Positions 60,651 to 64,000 of a stretch of DNA of 64,000 bases are shown here, one piece after another. The notes below the pieces were generated by a model. That model did no database searches and was not told the DNA's origin. It saw only the letters and a list, made by a program, of their open reading frames with translations. Numbering within the stretch: position 1 is the first letter of the stretch; each line of letters starts with the position of its first letter. The position numbers and the translations under genes were made by a program. The DNA is from Photobacterium kishitanii. Lineage in GTDB: Bacteria; Pseudomonadota; Gammaproteobacteria; Enterobacterales; Vibrionaceae. The stretch lies in assembly GCF_003026355.1 (NCBI RefSeq), contig NZ_PYON01000001.1, forward strand, positions 310,001 through 374,000, written 5' to 3'.

Positions 60651-61343
60651 ATGCAATACTCAAGTGAAGTTCAAAACATGTGTCCTATCTCTCGTGGTCC
60701 ACAACACGAGTCAGCGCCAATTCCAGTAGAAGGTCGCTGGGTTAGCCCTAAAGATGTTATTGCTATTTCTGGTGTAAGCCACGGTGTTGGTGCTTGTGCA
60801 CCACAACAAGGCGCAGCAAAATTAACTCTTAACGTTAAAAACGGCATCATCGAAGAAGCACTAATCGAGACTATCGGTTGTTCTGGTATGACTCACTCTG
60901 CAGCAATGGCTTCAGAAATCATCACTGGTAAAACAATCCTTGAAGCACTAAACACTGACCTTGTGTGTGATGCTATCAACGTTGCAATGCGTGAAATCTT
61001 CCTTCAGTACGTTTACGGCCGTACTCAAACTGCATTCTCTTTAGACGGCTTACCAATCGGTGCTGGTCTTGAAGATCTAGGTAAAGGTTTACGTAGCCAA
61101 GTAGGTACACATTACGGTACACGTGAAAAAGGCCCTCGTTACATGGAGATGGCTGAAGGTTACGTAACTAAAATTGCACTAGATGACAACGAAGAAATCA
61201 TCGGCTACCGTTTTGTAAACGTAGGTAAGATGATGGAATCTATCGGTAAAGGCGTTCCTGCTGCTGAAGCTATGGAACAAGCTACTGGTCAATACGGTCG
61301 CTTTGATGAAGCCGCTCGTACTATCGATCCTCGTCACGAGTAA
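60651..61343 (+). CDS. NifU-like iron-sulfur scaffold family protein, partner of GGGtGRT protein
   Basis: This 230-residue protein is of the IscU/NifU-N-like type often annotated as iron-sulfur cluster assembly scaffold. Four Cys are seen: Cys11, Cys49 (GVGACAP), Cys77 (TIGCSGM, resembling the IscU GCGxA loop) and Cys106. It is longer than IscU (about 128). The gene is followed after 102 bases by a GGGtGRT-family gene, the regular partner of this protein type, and both have strongly biased codons (GGT, CGT, AAC), a sign of high expression. The metal-cluster role is inferred from family; the pathway is unknown. Confidence 0.8.
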   Translation: MQYSSEVQNMCPISRGPQHESAPIPVEGRWVSPKDVIAISGVSHGVGACAPQQGAAKLTLNVKNGIIEEALIETIGCSGMTHSAAMASEIITGKTILEALNTDLVCDAINVAMREIFLQYVYGRTQTAFSLDGLPIGAGLEDLGKGLRSQVGTHYGTREKGPRYMEMAEGYVTKIALDDNEEIIGYRFVNVGKMMESIGKGVPAAEAMEQATGQYGRFDEAARTIDPRHE

Positions 61344-61445
61344 TCATAGACCTATATCACACAAGTAAATGACGCATTTGTTTTAACTTCTTTAGAGTTA
61401 CAGCGTCACTGAAATTGATTTTACCGAATTAGAGGAAACTCCATC

Positions 61446-62450
61446 ATGGCTGCATTATTTGAAAGTTTTGATCGTCGTATTGCAAAAATTACTCCAGTAC
61501 TACAACAGTACGGTTTCGCTTCACTAGAAGAAGCACGTGATTTCTGTAACGAAAATGGTGTTGATGCATACAACATCGTTAAAGAAACACAACCTATCGC
61601 ATTTGAAAACGCATCTTGGGCTTATGTTTTAGGTACAGCTATTGCACTTAAAGAAGGCGCAAAAACCGCTGCTGATGCTGCTGAATATCTAGGTCAAGGT
61701 CTACAAGCTTTCTGTATTCCTGGTTCTGTTGCTGATCAACGTCAAGTAGGTATTGGTCACGGTCGTCTAGGCGCTCGTCTACTAAGCAACGAAACACAAT
61801 GTTTCGCATTCCTTGCTGGTCACGAATCATTTGCAGCAGCTGAAGGCGCAATCAAAATTGCCCTAAACGCTAACAAAGTACGTACTAACCCACTACGCGT
61901 TATTCTTAACGGTCTTGGTAAAGATGCTGCATACCTAATCGCTCGTATCAACGGCTTTAACTACGTTGAAACTAAATTCGATTACGTTACTGGTGAACTA
62001 AACGTTGTTTCTGAGCGTCGTTTCTCTAAAACACAACGTGGTGACATCAACTGTTACGGTTCTGATGATGTACGTGAAGGTGTTGCAATTATGCACCGTG
62101 AAAACGTAGATATCTCTATCACTGGTAACTCAACTAACCCAACACGTTTCCAACACCCTGTTGCTGGTACGTACAAGAAAGAACGTCTAGAAGCAGGCCA
62201 AGCTTACTTCTCAGTAGCATCAGGCGGCGGTACTGGTCGTACGCTTCACCCTGATAACGTTGCTGCAGGTCCAGCTTCTTACGGTCTTACTGATACTATG
62301 GGTCGTATGCACTCTGACGCTCAGTTTGCAGGTTCTTCATCTGTACCAGCTCACGTTGAAATGATGGGTCTTATTGGTATGGGTAACAACCCAATGGTTG
62401 GTGCAACTGTTGCTGTTGCTGTTGCTATTGAGCAAGCTGCTAAAGCTTAA
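61446..62450 (+). CDS. GGGtGRT family protein
   Basis: This 334-residue soluble protein contains the family-naming motif GGGTGRT (residues 260-266) after GQAYFSVAS. Other distinctive segments are GIGHGRLGARLLS and CFAFLAGHESFAAAEGA. No enzyme activity is known to me. It always seems to travel with the NifU-like protein encoded just upstream, which suggests a shared metal-dependent process. GAGGAAA precedes the ATG by 8-10 bases. Codon use is that of an abundant protein. A strong terminator follows. Confidence 0.85.
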   Translation: MAALFESFDRRIAKITPVLQQYGFASLEEARDFCNENGVDAYNIVKETQPIAFENASWAYVLGTAIALKEGAKTAADAAEYLGQGLQAFCIPGSVADQRQVGIGHGRLGARLLSNETQCFAFLAGHESFAAAEGAIKIALNANKVRTNPLRVILNGLGKDAAYLIARINGFNYVETKFDYVTGELNVVSERRFSKTQRGDINCYGSDDVREGVAIMHRENVDISITGNSTNPTRFQHPVAGTYKKERLEAGQAYFSVASGGGTGRTLHPDNVAAGPASYGLTDTMGRMHSDAQFAGSSSVPAHVEMMGLIGMGNNPMVGATVAVAVAIEQAAKA

Positions 62451-62489
62451 TAAGCTCAGTAGACTTAAAAAGTTTATCTTCAAATAACG

Positions 62490-62528
62490 AAAAAGGCGCG
62501 AGATTAGACACTCGCGCCTTTATTTTTT
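62490..62528 (+). terminator. Intrinsic terminator after GGGtGRT gene
   Basis: AAAGGCGCGAG pairs with CTCGCGCCTTT over an 8-base loop, followed by ATTTTTTT. Confidence 0.9.
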
Positions 62529-62701
62529 TGTCACAATTGTTATTTCTGCAAAATACTCTAGAATCATCCCCCATCCCAAGTTCTTGATCACGCTTATCCC
62601 TATAAAACACTCTGTCTTCAGGGTATAATCAATAAAGAATCAAGTTAGTCTTATATATGTTACACAGCACACGCTGTTACAGATAAAGTAAAGGAAATAT
62701 C

Positions 62702-63610
62702 ATGATCCAAGTTGTAGGGCACAAAAACCCAGATAGTGACAGCATTTGTTCTGCACTAGTGTGTACAGCTTTTCTTAAAGCTCGTGGTCTTGAAGCGACA
62801 GCAATTCGTCAAGGCGAAATGAACCGTGAAACTCTACACATCCTTGAGCTAGCAGGCGTTACAGCTCCAGAGCTACGCACAAGCGTTGCTGGTGAGAAAG
62901 TATGGTTAGTGGATTACTCAGATCTTGCTCAAGCACCTGATGATCTAGCTGAAGCAGAAGTTGTAGGTATTGTTGATCACCACCGTCTAGGTGATGTGAT
63001 GACAATTAACCCAATGGAAGCTTGGATCTGGCCTGTAGGTTGTACTTGTACTGTGCTATTCAACTTATTTAAGATCGAAGGTCACGAAATCACACGTGAA
63101 CTAGCGGTTCTTATGATGTCAGCGATCCTGTCTGATACAGTAGGTTTTGCATCTCCGACTTGTACACAAAAAGATAAAGACGCGGTACACGAGCTTGCTC
63201 AAATTGCTGATGTACAAGATCTAGAAGCATTCATCAAAGCACTACTCATCGCGAAGACTGATATCAAAGGTCTAACTGCAGCACAACTTGTTGAAAAAGA
63301 CCTTAAAGGTTACCCTTTCAACAACCGTGATGTTGTTGTTGGTCAAATCGAACTTGCGACTCTTGAGCAAGTTGATAGCATGATTGAAGAGCTTCAAGCA
63401 GATCTTCAACGTCGTTGTGACGAAGATGGTCTAGGTATGGCAGCATTGATGCTAACAGATATTACAACAAGCACTACGCGCCTACTTTACACCGGTGATT
63501 GGAACCACATTCTTGATACACACGCTACTGACGGTGTATTAATGATGGAAAATACTCTAAGCCGTAAAAAGCAAGGCTGGCCTTGGCTACAAACAGTACT
63601 TGCTAAGTAA
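62702..63610 (+). CDS. ppaC: Manganese-dependent inorganic pyrophosphatase
   Basis: This 302-residue family II pyrophosphatase belongs to the DHH phosphoesterases. Metal-binding motifs are HKNPDSDS (residues 7-14) and VDHHR (about 96-100), with a later Asp in SDTVGF, and a C-terminal SRKKQ segment that binds pyrophosphate. It hydrolyses PPi to two phosphates in the cytoplasm. There are no CBS domains. AAAGGAAA precedes the ATG. Monocistronic, with its own terminator. Confidence 0.95.
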   Translation: MIQVVGHKNPDSDSICSALVCTAFLKARGLEATAIRQGEMNRETLHILELAGVTAPELRTSVAGEKVWLVDYSDLAQAPDDLAEAEVVGIVDHHRLGDVMTINPMEAWIWPVGCTCTVLFNLFKIEGHEITRELAVLMMSAILSDTVGFASPTCTQKDKDAVHELAQIADVQDLEAFIKALLIAKTDIKGLTAAQLVEKDLKGYPFNNRDVVVGQIELATLEQVDSMIEELQADLQRRCDEDGLGMAALMLTDITTSTTRLLYTGDWNHILDTHATDGVLMMENTLSRKKQGWPWLQTVLAK

Positions 63611-63634
63611 ATAATCACCACGATTATTGATTAT

Positions 63635-63662
63635 AAAAGGTCCTTTAAAGGGCCTTTTTTTT
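63635..63662 (+). terminator. Intrinsic terminator after ppaC
   Basis: AAAAGGTCC pairs with GGGCCTTTT (one G-T pair) over TTTAAA, followed by a T-run. Confidence 0.85.
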
Positions 63663-63961
63663 GAGCAAAATTTACGATCTATCTTAGCTAAAATACGGCT
63701 AACTCCGCCTAAAAAGTAAAATATCATGGCTTAAAATATCGATATTAGAGTAAATGCTTTAATTATTTTATCAATTAAAACCCATCTATTAAGCATCGAT
63801 ATGAACAAAGTTTAAGCAAACAAACTCTTTTATTGTGATATTTATCTATCTTTGCTTATTATTCTCTTGAGGTATAACTATACTCCCCTCTCTTAAAAAT
63901 CCTGCCTTCTTTGAAGGGTGAAACAGCAAGAAGCTATTCGAAATTATAGAGAGACAGTATA
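63663..63961. other. Promoter region of the right-edge gene
   Basis: This is about 300 bases of AT-rich sequence without a gene. TATAACTATACT near 63871-63883 could supply a -10 element; nothing more was recognised. Confidence 0.4.
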
Positions 63962-64000
63962 ATGTCCATTAATAAAAAATATATCGCCTTAGTTATTACA
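63962..64000 (+). CDS. Start of a gene cut by the window edge
   Basis: ATG follows GAGAGAC at good distance and 13 codons are open (MSINKKYIALVIT). A basic start followed by hydrophobic residues hints at a signal peptide or membrane helix. Too short to identify. Confidence 0.5.
   Translation, partial: MSINKKYIALVIT

Overview
The window looks like chromosomal DNA of a marine gammaproteobacterium in the Vibrionaceae, most likely Photobacterium. The basis is AT-rich sequence, Vibrionaceae-type gene content (RraB, DUF2913, DUF1289, an AttEFGH-type transporter, a GH18 chitinase lipoprotein, two C69 dipeptidases, glutathionylspermidine synthase) and a stretched bcr - rsuA - radD - rplY block that is contiguous in Escherichia coli. 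I see no rRNA, tRNA or CRISPR array. The genus is an inference; the family is fairly safe.

Layout. 1-3.5 kb: AttEFGH-type ABC transporter operon on the minus strand, with AttH cut by the window edge. 4-9 kb: SDR/DUF2867 protein, BCCT osmolyte transporter, C69 dipeptidase. 9-26 kb: accessory metabolism and efflux. This part holds a class II amidotransferase lacking its catalytic Cys, a nimR/nimT-like pair, and a NemR-like repressor controlling a quinone/aldehyde-type reductase and a GST through two identical operators. It also holds a HIT protein, a second C69 dipeptidase, an MFS + M23 peptidase pair, two more AraC-MFS pairs and an orphan PcfJ-like protein. 26-38 kb: DUF2913, chitinase, bcr, rsuA, GNAT, LemA + DUF3137, a His-rich NlpC/P60 protein, an e(P4)-type phosphatase, a lipoprotein and radD. 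38-50 kb: gss, a Fur-controlled TonB receptor, rplY, polB with a degenerate nucleotidyltransferase, rraB, emrD and ribA.

The standout is an 8.77 kb mobile element at about 50462-59227, inserted into a proline-iminopeptidase-type hydrolase gene. Removing it and keeping one copy of a shared AA restores an exact 431-codon frame. Its long leading operon encodes four overlapping or near-contiguous genes: a degenerate tyrosine-recombinase-fold protein (808 aa), a large tyrosine recombinase (756 aa), a coiled-coil protein (177 aa) and a third recombinase-fold integrase (461 aa). This resembles the multi-recombinase elements described in Vibrio (Gamma-Mobile-Trio islands and strand-biased circularizing integrative elements) and, more distantly, Tn554. 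The cargo has a perfect consensus LexA (SOS) box, a terminator-ended short transcription unit, a 57-aa acidic protein, an Abi-alpha (DUF4393) protein, a 33-aa membrane peptide and three 50-bp tandem repeats. I read it as a small SOS-linked defence or stability island.

59-64 kb: the rest of the split hydrolase, a structured leader candidate, a NifU-like scaffold protein with its GGGtGRT partner, manganese-dependent pyrophosphatase ppaC, and the first codons of another gene at the right edge. The last three complete genes and rplY show the codon bias of highly expressed genes.
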